From Prionace glauca (lineage: Eukaryota; Chordata; Chondrichthyes; Carcharhiniformes; Carcharhinidae), in assembly GCA_037974335.1 (NCBI GenBank), contig CM075760.1:60084515-60148514 (forward strand): a stretch of 64,000 nt of DNA, in the 5' to 3' direction. Positions within the stretch are counted from its first letter, which is position 1. Every line of letters begins with the position of its first letter. Positions 34,010-42,938 of this stretch are shown one piece after another. Position numbers and translations under genes: made by a program. Below the pieces are notes generated by a model. The model searched no databases. It was not told the origin of the DNA and saw only the letters and a program-made list of their open reading frames with translations.

Positions 34010-34315
34010 AATCCAGTTCATCTGTGTCACAGACCCCGTCTCTCCAAACTTGTGCTGCTGGCGACACCATTACTTTAACCTGCGAATATCAGGGATTTTG
34101 TCAACACACGCTCTACTGGTACCGTCACTCTCCAGGACAGAGTCCAAAATACTTGCTTAAGGGATACACATCAGGCGAGAAGAACAAAGAAAACGCTGCC
34201 GGGGCGAGAATTTCTGCTTTTATCGATCCAGTCGAAAAAATCAGCCGGTTAAAGATCTCCAAGCTGCAACTGAGCGACTCCACTGTGTATTACTGTGTAC
34301 TGAGTCGGCGCACAG
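34010..34315 (+). CDS. supporting TCR delta V (STV), leaderless
   Basis: Ig-type V exon after a CGGCAG acceptor. It reads SSSSVSQTPSLQTCAAGDTI, TLTCEYQGFCQHTLYWYRHS (first cysteine, an additional CDR1 cysteine, FR2 tryptophan), ARISAFIDPVEKISRLKISK and LQLSDSTVYYCVLS. It is intact. The RSS is CACAGTG (34316-34322), 23-bp spacer, ACAAAAACC (34346-34354). No leader exon was found in the 2.1 kb back to the NAR J, as expected for an STV, which receives its signal peptide by splicing from the NAR exon. The acceptor phase fits the NAR J donor. The extra cysteines here and in the NAR V (KEC) could form an interdomain disulfide, as proposed for NAR-TCR. Its RSS is unit 1 of the tandem RSS array. Confidence 0.85.
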
Positions 34316-35350
34316 CACAGTGATGCAGAACAGGGAGAGAGCTGTACAAAAACCTAGACACGTTGAGGATTTCAGAGACAGTGATACAGAACAAGGAGGG
34401 AGCTGTACAGAAACCTGAGCATGGTAAGGATTTCAGAGACAGTGATACAGATCAAGGAGAGAGCTGTGCAAAAACCCGATATGGCGAGGATTACAGACAC
34501 AGTGATACATAAAAAGGAGAAGCTGTACGAAAACTTGGACATGGTCAGGTTTTCAGACAGTGATGCAGACCACGGAGAGAGCGGTACAGAAAACTGAACA
34601 TGGTGATGATTTCAGACACAGTGACACAGAACACGGAAAGAACTGTGCAAAAACCTGAACATGGTAAGGATTTCAGACACAGTGATACAGAACACGGAAA
34701 GAGCAGTGCAAAAACCTGAACATGGTGAGGATTTCAGACACAGTGAGACAGAACACAGAGAGAGATGTACAAAAACCTCAACATGGTGAGGATTTCAGAC
34801 ACAGTGATACAGAACACGGAGAGAGCTGTGCAAAAACCTGAACATGCTGAGGATTACAGACACAGTGATACAGAACACGGAGAGAGCTGTACAAAAACCT
34901 GAACATGGTGAGGATTTCAGACACAGTGATACAGAACATGGAGAGAGCTGTGCAAAAACCTGAACATGGTGAGGATTTCAGACACAGTGATACAGAACAC
35001 GGAGAGAGCTGTACAAAAACCTGAACATGGTGAGGATTTCAGACACAGTGATACAGAACACGGAGAGAGCTGTAGAAAAACCTGAACATGGTGAGGATTA
35101 CAGACACAGTGATACAGAACACGGAGAGAGCTGTACAAAAACCTGAACATGGTGAGGATTTCAGACACAGTGAGACAGAACACGGAAAGAGCTGTGCAAA
35201 AACCCGGACATGGTGAGGATTTCAGACACAGTGATACAGAACACGGAGAGAGTAGTACAATAACCTGAACGTGCTGAGGATTGTAGACACAGTGATTGAG
35301 AACACTTGGAGAGTTGTACAGAAACCTGAACATGGTGAGCATTACAAGAA
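34316..35350 (+). repeat. tandem array of 17 V(D)J recombination signals (23-RSS)
   Basis: Period 61 bp (one interval 60, one 58). Each unit is a heptamer, 23-bp spacer, nonamer and a 22-bp linker. Heptamers start at 34316, 34377, 34438, 34498, 34556, 34617, 34678, 34739, 34800, 34861, 34922, 34983, 35044, 35105, 35166, 35227 and 35288. Fourteen are CACAGTG and three are GACAGTG. Sixteen spacers are 23 bp and one is 22. Nonamers are ACAAAAACC or one to two bases away. Five units (34316, 34739, 34861, 34983, 35105) have both elements perfect. The first unit is the STV's own RSS, so the array grew from it. The 141-codon minus-strand frame across it is an artefact. Confidence 0.97.
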
Positions 35351-35369
35351 TCTGTAATTTATGTTCAGG

Positions 35370-35525
35370 CTTTTATTCAGCTCTCCGTGTTCTGTATCAC
35401 TGTGTCTGTAATCCTCACAAAGCTCAGGCCTCCGTCTAGCGATTTCCCCGTTTGAAATCACTGTGCCTGTAAACTTCACCATATTCAGGGTTATGTGCAG
35501 CTCTTTCGTGTTCTGTGTCACTGTG
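35370..35525 (-). repeat. short inverted RSS array beside the STV pseudogene
   Basis: Three CACAGTG heptamers on the minus strand, starting from 35525, 35465 and 35404, are 60-61 bp apart. The first has a 22-bp spacer and ACATAACCC. The others have diverged nonamers. It has the same 61-bp architecture as the large array and faces it head to head. Confidence 0.85.
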
Positions 35526-35831
35526 CTGCGCACCAACACATTTCACAGTCAGAAACAGCAGAGTCGCTCAGTTGAAGTTTGGAGACTTTTAACCGGCTGT
35601 TTCTGACTGAAGAATCGATAGAAGCAGAAATTCTCCCCCTGAAAGCATTGGCTTCATTCTCCTCTCCTGACGTGTTTATCTAAAGCACACTTTTCGGAGC
35701 CTGTCCTCGGGTCTGACGGTACCATTGTATTGTGTACTGACAGAAACCTGAATATTCATAGCTTAAAATAAACGTGTCATCGGCAGCACAGGTTTGTACA
35801 AGAGAACGTGGTGACACAAGTGAGCTGGCAT
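35526..35831 (-). pseudogene. STV pseudogene of the second NAR-TCR unit
   Basis: Inverted relative of the STV at 34010. After a GCAG acceptor at 35831 it reads CAADDTFILSYEYSGFCQYT, IQWYRQTRGQAPKSVL, a TAG stop, then GRISASIDSSVRNSRLKVSK and LQLSDSAVSDCE. The first V-domain cysteine is Tyr (LSYEY), and the conserved YYC is SDC. The extra CDR1 cysteine (GFCQ) is kept. The RSS is the first unit of the short minus-strand array. Confidence 0.85.
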
Positions 35832-35931
35832 CTGCACTGTAGAAATAAAATGGATTGTTTGTTTAGTCACTGTTTATTCCGGAAACTTGTCAATCGGGTG
35901 AATACTATCGGTTGCGACAATGTTTAATTGA

Positions 35932-36208
35932 ATTTAGGGGCGGCACAGTGACGCAGTTGCCAATGCTGCCTCACAGCGCCAGGGACCCAGGTTCAATTGC
36001 AGACTCGGGGACACTGTTTGCACGTTCTCTCCGTGTCAGTGTGGGTTTCCTCCAAGTGCGCTGGCTTCCTCCCACAAGCCCAAAGCTGTGCAGGTTTCGC
36101 TGATTGGCATTGACCCCAGTGTGAGAGGGAGATTAGAAAGGTTTATGGGACTAGGGACTGGGATTGGGTGGGCTGTGGTCTGTTTCTGTACTGTAAGGAT
36201 TCTATGAA
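35932..36208 (+). repeat. tRNA-derived SINE, full length
   Basis: Head 'ggcggcacagtgacgcagt', B-box-like 'aggttcaattgcaga', core 'gtgtgggtttcctccaagtg', and end 'ctgtactgtaaggattctat'. Confidence 0.75.
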
Positions 36209-37310
36209 TTTATTTCAAAATGCATTGATTATTGGAGGACAAAAAGAAACGTGGCAGATCTTCCAACTTTTTTTTCACGGAGAATTGCACTCACCTGAAT
36301 GCCTTGCAGAATGGTTGGTGCTGGGAGCAGGCTTAACATTAATTTTAAAACGGAAATTGAGGGGGAGAAACTTCTGGGACAGGGCAGGATTCCAGTGGGG
36401 ACCAAAGACGAGCGAATGGGTACATTGGCAGCACCTTCAAATTCTGCCATTATTGACAGAATCGTGCTATTTTTTGCTGAGTATGATTCTATTTTTATTA
36501 AATATCTACGAATCAATATATTGGTGATTTGCGAACCAGAGAACTAAATCGTAAATTTCACTCTTCTCTTCAATGAATCAATTGCTGTCTAGATTTAATT
36601 GCCCGCAGGAAAATCAGCAGTCTTGTGACCCTGTAAATATCAAGTTTCAGCACAGAACAGAGATTTGCATCCGCACCCATTATACCAAAATAACAATGTA
36701 TACCTGTGGGTCAAAAATTGACCTTTGGCCTCAGTTCAATACTGTCTGTCGTTGGGCTATTTATCTCTTTGAATCCATCAATTCTACCTATTTGCAAGTT
36801 GATTTCATTTTATTTCTGTATCTGAGTTGTTTTCTGTCTGTTCATGGCGGTTTCTAACCGTCATGACAACTTGCCCTAATTCCTCTCAGTTATCGGTTGG
36901 TTCAGGCTGTTCAGTTTCCGCAGTGGTTTTACTGTTACTCACTGGGAACTGCCTTCAGGGTATGTGAGAATTTCAATCTCTTTAGTCTATTGGCTGGTTG
37001 CTCCTGTCCTCTCCAAACAGAATAGTTCACAACATTCTACTCTTCCCACTTAACACCAATAGGCCACGAGGTCCAGCTGGTCGAAGCTCCTCGTACGCCC
37101 CTTCTCCACTGGAATCCGAAATAACCATTTACATCCTGAATTCTATTTCTACTTATTCCTGTCTCCCGCCCGTATTTTTCAAACTGTGCAATAAATTCAT
37201 CACGCTGTTTCTGCAAAGATCGAGTTTCACATTCTGAAGTGTCTCCGTGTAAATGTACCCGAATGTTTCTACCTCTTCTGATAAACATTTCACATTTCAT
37301 ATTTAATGCC
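36209..37310. other. no gene recognised
   Basis: AT-rich DNA between the two NAR-TCR units. No exon, RSS or RNA gene was seen. Confidence 0.5.
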
Positions 37311-37314
37311 TAAT

Positions 37315-37675
37315 TCTGCCAGAGACCAGGGATCCTGGTTCGAATCCCGCCTTGGCAATTGATGGAATTTGACTTCAAATTTAAAAACATTATATCAGAT
37401 CTAAACATACCTGAATTGCACAGCGGGTCCCCAAGGTGCATTAGTCTACCATATTTAACTTAAACATTTAAAAATTTGCAGTTAGGTATCTGCTGGTGAC
37501 TGTGAAACCATTTCCGATTTTTAGAAAAATGTGATAGACAGTAATGTGATTGACGCTCAACTGCCCTTAAAAATGGCCTAGGCAGCCATTGATTTGAAGG
37601 GTGATCAGGGATACACAATAAATGACGCCATGCGACGCCATGTCACACGAATGATTTAAAGGAAAAAAATCAGCT
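37315..37675 (+). repeat. SINE (second family) with an insert
   Basis: 'tcctggttcgaatcccgcc' head, 'gatggaatttgacttcaaa', and the end 'cacaataaatgacgccatgc'. It is interrupted near 37399-37455 by the left copy of an inverted repeat. Confidence 0.6.
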
Positions 37676-38073
37676 CTCTCACCGAAGGACCAGTTTGTGC
37701 ATTAGAGCTTCTTGGAACTACAACATAATGTTCAGTATTTCTTTGCCGTTTTTCATGTCTTACCGGCCTTCGAGAGTCAAAAGTCAAACTTTTTCCAAAC
37801 TTTCGATATCCATACACATTATAGATTATTTATAATCTCAGGAGTGTAATAAACTCATGCTGATAAAAAGCAGATAAGAAGTAAATGTCAATGAGGTACT
37901 GGGACAGGCAATCCAAAATTGCAGCGCAGACCAATACCTGCAGTGACAGGAAAACGGGTACATGACACAAATAGCTTCAAGATTTAATTTTGTAGTTGTA
38001 GGTGACATAAGATAGAAATATGGTAGACTAATCCACCTTGGGGACCCGCTGTGCAATTCAGGTATGTTTAGAT
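37399..38073. repeat. ~57-bp inverted repeat pair
   Basis: 'agatctaaacatacctgaat' at 37399 and the following ~37 bases return in reverse complement at about 38017-38073 with one mismatch noticed ('gtgcattag' versus 'gtggattag'). This could mark a small transposon's termini or an inversion. Confidence 0.7.
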
Positions 38074-38405
38074 CTGATCATCTATCCAATGTTTTTGAAA
38101 TCGTTAAAAAATGTAATGCAAAATGATTTGTCCACCATCAGCGATCAATATGTGGAAGAGAATGCAATTCAAACTTTTTGCAATTCTGCTCAAATGATTG
38201 TTTATAGGAAGGAAATAAAACTCAGGTAGGTTACAATTATTTTTAGTCACTGATTGCACGTAAAATGTCACCTGCAACTACAAAATTAGCTCTTGAAGCT
38301 ATTTGTGTCATGTTCCCGTTTTCCTGTCACTGCAGATATTGGATCTGCACTGCAATTTTGCATTGCCTGTCCCGGTACGTCATTGACATTTCCTCGGGCA
38401 GAGAT
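37866..38405. repeat. ~140-bp inverted repeat pair
   Basis: 37866-38005 matches the reverse complement of 38266-38405 ('cacaaatagcttcaaga', 'gtgacaggaaaacggg', 'gggacaggcaat'), with roughly one base in ten different. It overlaps the other inverted repeat and is a potential cruciform-forming cluster. Confidence 0.7.
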
Positions 38406-38499
38406 AAATCCTGTTCTCAGTGGCCTCGCCCTCTCCCAGCGGAGAGCAGGTAGCATGGTTCGGAGTGTCCACAATGCATTTTTATTAGTTGATGTGACA

Positions 38500-38850
38500 T
38501 AGGTGTCGTTGCTGGCTTGCTGCCTATTCTAAGTTAGTAAGTACTCTAAGTTACCCAGAGGCAGTTGAGAGTCAACCATATTGCTGTGGGTCTGCTATCA
38601 CATGTAGGTGAAACCAGGCAAGGACGGCAGATTTCCTTCCCTGAAGGACATTAGTTAACCAAATGGGTTTTTCTGACAGCCGACAATAGCTTCATGACCA
38701 TCAGTAGATTGTTAATTCCAGATACGTTTATTGAGTAGAAATTCCACCACTTGCCCTGGCGGGACTCCCAGAACTTTAGTTTGTTTTTGACTTACTAGTC
38801 CAGTGATAATTCCACTTGGCCATCACCTCCCCCAGTGTACACTCACTGAA
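38500..38850 (-). repeat. SINE (second family), inverted
   Basis: 'gtgggtctgctatcacatg', 'cttccctgaaggacattag' and the tRNA-like head 'tactagtccagtgataatt'. Confidence 0.65.
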
Positions 38851-38914
38851 ACCATTTAGGAGAGTGAGAGTGCAGGATATTGTGAGGACTACCCAACGCC
38901 TTCCTTAAACCATG

Positions 38915-39445
38915 ATTGATGATGCCGGCGTTGGAATGGGGTAGGCACGGTAAGAAGTCTCACAATACCAGGTTAAAATTTAACTACTTTATTTGGAACC
39001 ACGAGCTTTCGCAGCGCTGCTACTCCCTCAGGTGAGTAGAGAGTTGGGTTCACAAACACAGCATACACAGTTCCAAGATAATGATTGAAATGTGTGTCTT
39101 TAAGAAGCGGAATCTTGGGTTCATGTCACACTACACTTAATCTCCCCCATTTTTCCTAGGCTTGCAAATTCCTACTATCTGTCCTGGTTTGAGACAATTG
39201 ACACCTCTTTAACCTGTGATTATCCCTCTCTCCACTTGCGTTTTCTGCATCTGTAAAGACTTGATTACATGTAAAGATTTGCATTTCAAACATTTTCTTG
39301 CAATTGTGTCTCTGAACATATCTGCCGTGTTTGTGAACCCAACTCTCCACAAACCGGAGAAAGGAGCAGCTCTCCGGAAGCTCGTGATTCCAAATAAACC
39401 CGTTAGCCTTTAATCTAGTGTTGCGAGACTTTTTACTGTTCCTTA
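38915..39445. mobile_element. element with long terminal inverted repeats
   Basis: The left end 'gtaagaagtctcacaatacc' to 'ttatttggaaccacgagctt' returns inverted at the right end ('agctcgtgattccaaataaa' to 'tgcgagactttttact'). The termini are ~75 bp with a ~300-bp unrelated middle. It belongs to the fold-back family at 2578 and 20585 and was probably moved as a non-autonomous DNA element. No transposase is present. Confidence 0.55.
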
Positions 39446-39707
39446 ATCCATAAAAGTCCAGATAGGGTTAGTTGAACTTCCTTCCGTGTCCTTCAGAGTC
39501 TCACACTGCTTCAATCTGGTCTCACAGCCAGACTCTACTTCAGTTTCTTACAAAGCTCCCAAATCTAAATCTGCAATTGAAAATCTTCCTCTGGAAACCA
39601 CCCTGCTTTTGAAGCAGACCATTGAAGTCATACTGATAACGAATTTAAATTGATAGTGAACACTAACCTAAACAGGCTGCAACACAGTGGGATTAGAAAC
39701 CACTTAC

Positions 39708-39956
39708 CGGCTCTGACAGTCACCACCGTCCCCGACCCATTTGCAAATCTCCACCGTCCCTGACCCATCTGCAAATCTCCACTGTCCCCGACCCATCTGC
39801 AAATCTCCACCGTCCCTGACCCATCTGCAAATCTCCACCGTCCCTGACCCATCTGCAAATCTCCACCGTCCCTGACCCATCTGCAAATCTCCACCGTCCC
39901 TGACCCATCTGCAAATCTCCACCGTCCCTGACCCATCTGCAAATCTCCATTCTCCC
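39708..39956 (-). pseudogene. NAR-TCR J segment enlarged by an internal minisatellite
   Basis: Counterpart of the J at 31811. It keeps the same start after the heptamer, the same end (GSGTVVTVRA plus one base) and a GTAAGT donor (39707-39702). The segment between heptamer and donor is 249 nt instead of 53. The difference of 196 is exactly 7 x 28, because the J core has been copied to eight units. The frame that reaches VVTVRA is open from the heptamer to the donor, so a ~82-residue J is encodable. The heptamer is CATTGTG (39963-39957) instead of CACTGTG, and the nonamer is weak, so rearrangement may be poor. Since the V of this unit is dead, it is listed as a pseudogene, though the J itself is not broken. 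Confidence 0.8.
39732..39955 (-). repeat. 28-bp minisatellite, 8 units, derived from J core
   Basis: The unit on the minus strand is 'ggagatttgcagatgggtca' plus 'gggacggt'. Because 28 is not a multiple of 3, the three frames rotate through WRFADGSGT, EICRWVRDG and GDLQMGQGR. None of them contains a stop. Confidence 0.95.
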
Positions 39957-40322
39957 CACAATGACAGAGCTGACATCTCAAACTGCCGAACAACCATTAC
40001 CGACCAATCAATGTTTCTGGATTATTCAGGGGATTTGAATCAATAATGAACATTGGTTGTTTAAAAATAAAGCCTAATGGAATCAAATTTTTCCTTGTGA
40101 CTCTCTGAGTTCCTAGTAATAGTTCCCAGCAACAGGAACAGAGATGCCAGATTGTTATTAACGGAGAAAAACCTTAAAGAATTGTAACTCATAGGTGAAA
40201 ATTACAATGGAATTAAATTACATTGAGCTGGGAATAACATGAACCCGACAAATCAAGTTAACGAACATGGGAATTACTGTTTTGATTGTACTGAGGTTTT
40301 TGTCGATCTGTCTTCCAGTGTG

Positions 40323-40790
40323 GTGTCCCATGTGAGCAGTACCAGTGCTGAACTTTACAGTAATAGGTGGCACTGTCTTCAAATCTCACATCCAGAATTT
40401 CCAGTCAAAATGTCTTTTCTGCTATATTCACCAACAAATTAAATCTCCCTCCGCTGGAGATCCGTTCCCATTCCGTCCCGGTCTGGGTTTCTCTGAAAGA
40501 AAAATGACCATTTTCTAAATGATAAGCTCCATAGATGATGGTGAGAGACTGACACTCTCCTAGTCAACGCTGCCGGGGTCCGTGTTACTGACTGACTGAA
40601 AAATGCTGCAAATTCAACACAGAGAGTTTAATGGACCATCAGAGCCGAGACTCTGGGCTGAAACTCTAGACAGTGTCTGTAATTGGGATGGGCTGGGACA
40701 GCTTTATATTCAACCCACAGAATGTGGGTTAGTTTAATCGGTACTCATGGGTAAACAGACACAAAAGGTGAAAACAAGAAGGATTCCCAT
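40323..40790 (-). pseudogene. NAR-TCR V-D pseudogene (second unit)
   Basis: Inverted relative of the segment at 30934. The leader starts MGILLVFTFCVCLP (40790-40749), but its donor reads ATGAGT instead of GTGAGT. The V exon (40605-40323) has lost the stretch with the first cysteine, has a TGA in FR3 (at ...KTF), and has frame changes. The end TYYCKV followed by a fused D-like stretch (QHWYCSHGT) is preserved. The RSS is excellent: CACACTG (40322-40316), 12-bp spacer, ACAAAAACC (40303-40295). The fused V-D and 12-RSS therefore predate the duplication of the unit. Confidence 0.85.
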
Positions 40791-41084
40791 CGTTCTGCCG
40801 CCTGCAGCTGTTGGTTTGTATGCCAGGGAGCTGAGACTGCAGCGCTGGACTGCTCTGGGAGACTGCATATCAGAGATGAATTGAAGTACTTCAGGCGCGA
40901 ACATTGGTAAATTAGGCCTCACCCACTGTTTAAAACAACTCAAATATTTAAACGGGGAACCGTGCGGTGACTTTTCAGCCGAAAGTCCCGGCAGCGAGAA
41001 CCCAGAATCTCAGCAGGTGACCGACATTTGTGGGCGCCAAGCTCTACCTGGTCTCGAGTAAATTATTTATTGTTATTCATTCAG

Positions 41085-41410
41085 AGGATAGGGACTTCAA
41101 TGGCGATGCCAGTAGACATTATCAATATCTACTTGCCCTTGATAACGCGGTGGTGAACTGCCTTCTTGAATGGTTGCAGTAGCTGCGATGTATGTAAACC
41201 CATAGCGTTGCTAGGGAGGGAATTCCAGGGTATTTACCGAGGGACAGTGAAGGAATCTAGTACATTTGCAAGTTTGGAAAGTGATAGTGTCCCAATGTGC
41301 CCTTCTAGGTTTTAGCTGTTGTGTGCTTGAAATATACCGCTTCAGGAGGCTTGGTGAGTTCTTGCAGTGCATCGTGTATATGGTGCAGACGTCTGCATTG
41401 GTGGTGGAAG
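41085..41410 (+). repeat. elasmobranch interspersed repeat
   Basis: 'ggtggtgaactgccttcttg', 'gctagggagggaattccag', 'ggacagtgaaggaatc', 'ttggtgagttcttgcagtgc'. Same family as the fragments at 28520 and 29470. The 72-codon frame at its end is not a gene. Confidence 0.6.
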
Positions 41411-42009
41411 GAATAAATGTCTGGGTCCATTAAAACAGATTTCGAACAATCCACATGCAAAGCAAAATGAATGCTTTCTGAGGGGTGAATGCTATTATGT
41501 AAGGTATTGCCGCGACGGAAGAGACAGTCTCGATCTTGTTCATCCCTGCACCCTAATCAAACAGGGAACCACGATGAAGCAATAATATCAAGAGAGCTTA
41601 GTGAATTGATCAATGACACGCGATTACTAAATAAATAACCAGAGTTTTAAAACCACCAAAAACCAAGGAGAATCTAGTTAGCACAATAGAAATGTGATCC
41701 AGAGAAAAATAAACATAGAAAGAAACGACTGGAATAATCAAGCGGGCTGGAACTCCTGTAAACATATCTGTGAATTTCCGTATGTTCTTCTGTCTGTTTT
41801 TTTGACAGCTCCCACATGATGTGCATTGGGCAGATTCAGGATGTTTCCGGTGCTGTGTGAATTTGTTTGTGAGATTGCACGTTATTGTGACGTGGATGGT
41901 CAGTGGAGCCTGTCAGCATAATTTGTATTGCATGGGAATGACTTACATTTTCTGAGGAACTGATATGTCGCACGGGACTCCTACTTCTGTAATGTGAGTC
42001 CTTTCGATC

Positions 42010-42350
42010 ATAGAACCCTACAGTGCAGAAACAGGCCCTTCGGCCCATCGAGTCTACACCGAACACAATCCCACCCAGACCCTATCCCCATATCCCTACA
42101 CATTTTACCTGCTAATCTCTCTAACCTACACATCCCAGGACACTAAGGGGTAATTTTAGCATAGCCAATGAACCTAACCCGCACATCTTTGGACTGTGGG
42201 AGGAAACCGGAGCACCCGGAGAAAACCCACGCAGACACGAGGAGAATGTGCAAACTCCACACAGACAGTGACCCGAGCCGGGAATCGAACCCAGGACCCT
42301 GGAGCTGTGAAGCAGCAGTGCTAACCACTGTGCTACCGTGCCGCCCACAT
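42010..42350 (-). repeat. tRNA-derived SINE, full length
   Basis: On the minus strand: head 'gcggcacggtagcacagtgg', B-box-like 'gggttcgattcccgg', core 'gtgctccggtttcctcccac', and tail 'ccgaagggcctgtttctgc'. Confidence 0.85.
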
Positions 42351-42374
42351 GTGATTGTCACTGTCACTTCAATA

Positions 42375-42510
42375 CCAAAACAGAAAATGCTGGCAAATCG
42401 CAGCAGGTCTAGCAGCATCTGTAGAGAGAGAATAGAGCCAACGTTTCGAGTCTGAATGACCCTTTGTCAGTGCACTTCGCTCCACAGATGCTGTCCTATC
42501 TGCTGAGGTG
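42375..42510 (+). repeat. LINE-like fragment
   Basis: 'cagaaaatgctggcaaatc', 'ctagcagcatctgtagag', 'gaatgaccctttgtcag'. A relative is at 47800-47890. Confidence 0.55.
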
Positions 42511-42938
42511 TTTCAGCAGCTCCCAGCTTCTTCTTTATCTTACTATAATTCCGTTTCTCATCTGTTCTAATATCACTGAGATATGCCGCCTGCTGCCTCG
42601 TGGCTACATTATTTCTTAGTTGTATCATTAAAATGAACATTTCACGTGATAAGCATGTGTTACTTTTGCCCAAGTATTAAGTAATTAAATTTAAAATTGT
42701 CCAGGCTGCACGAGGCATAAAGGCTATGAATTGCTGTCATCTCCCTGGAATATCACAATATTCTAACCCCTCCCAGAATGAACATGGAAAATGAATGCTG
42801 AACCTGTTTGTTCAAAGAAGTGTAAATAATTGTAGAAATTAATTGTGTCTCTGTAGATTTCCAAGAGTATTAATGTGGGTGCCTTTGACCTTGTCACAGA
42901 GAATCTTTGTGTTCAACTGTCATCGTTTCTCATACAGA

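Noticed and set aside
34917-35342. 141-codon minus-strand open frame with repeating residues
   Set aside because: It is the antisense of the RSS array; periodic open frames are expected from a tandem repeat without stops.
34316-35350. CRISPR-like array
   Set aside because: Repeats are contiguous 61-bp units with no unique spacers, in a vertebrate locus. The conserved parts are RSS heptamer and nonamer.
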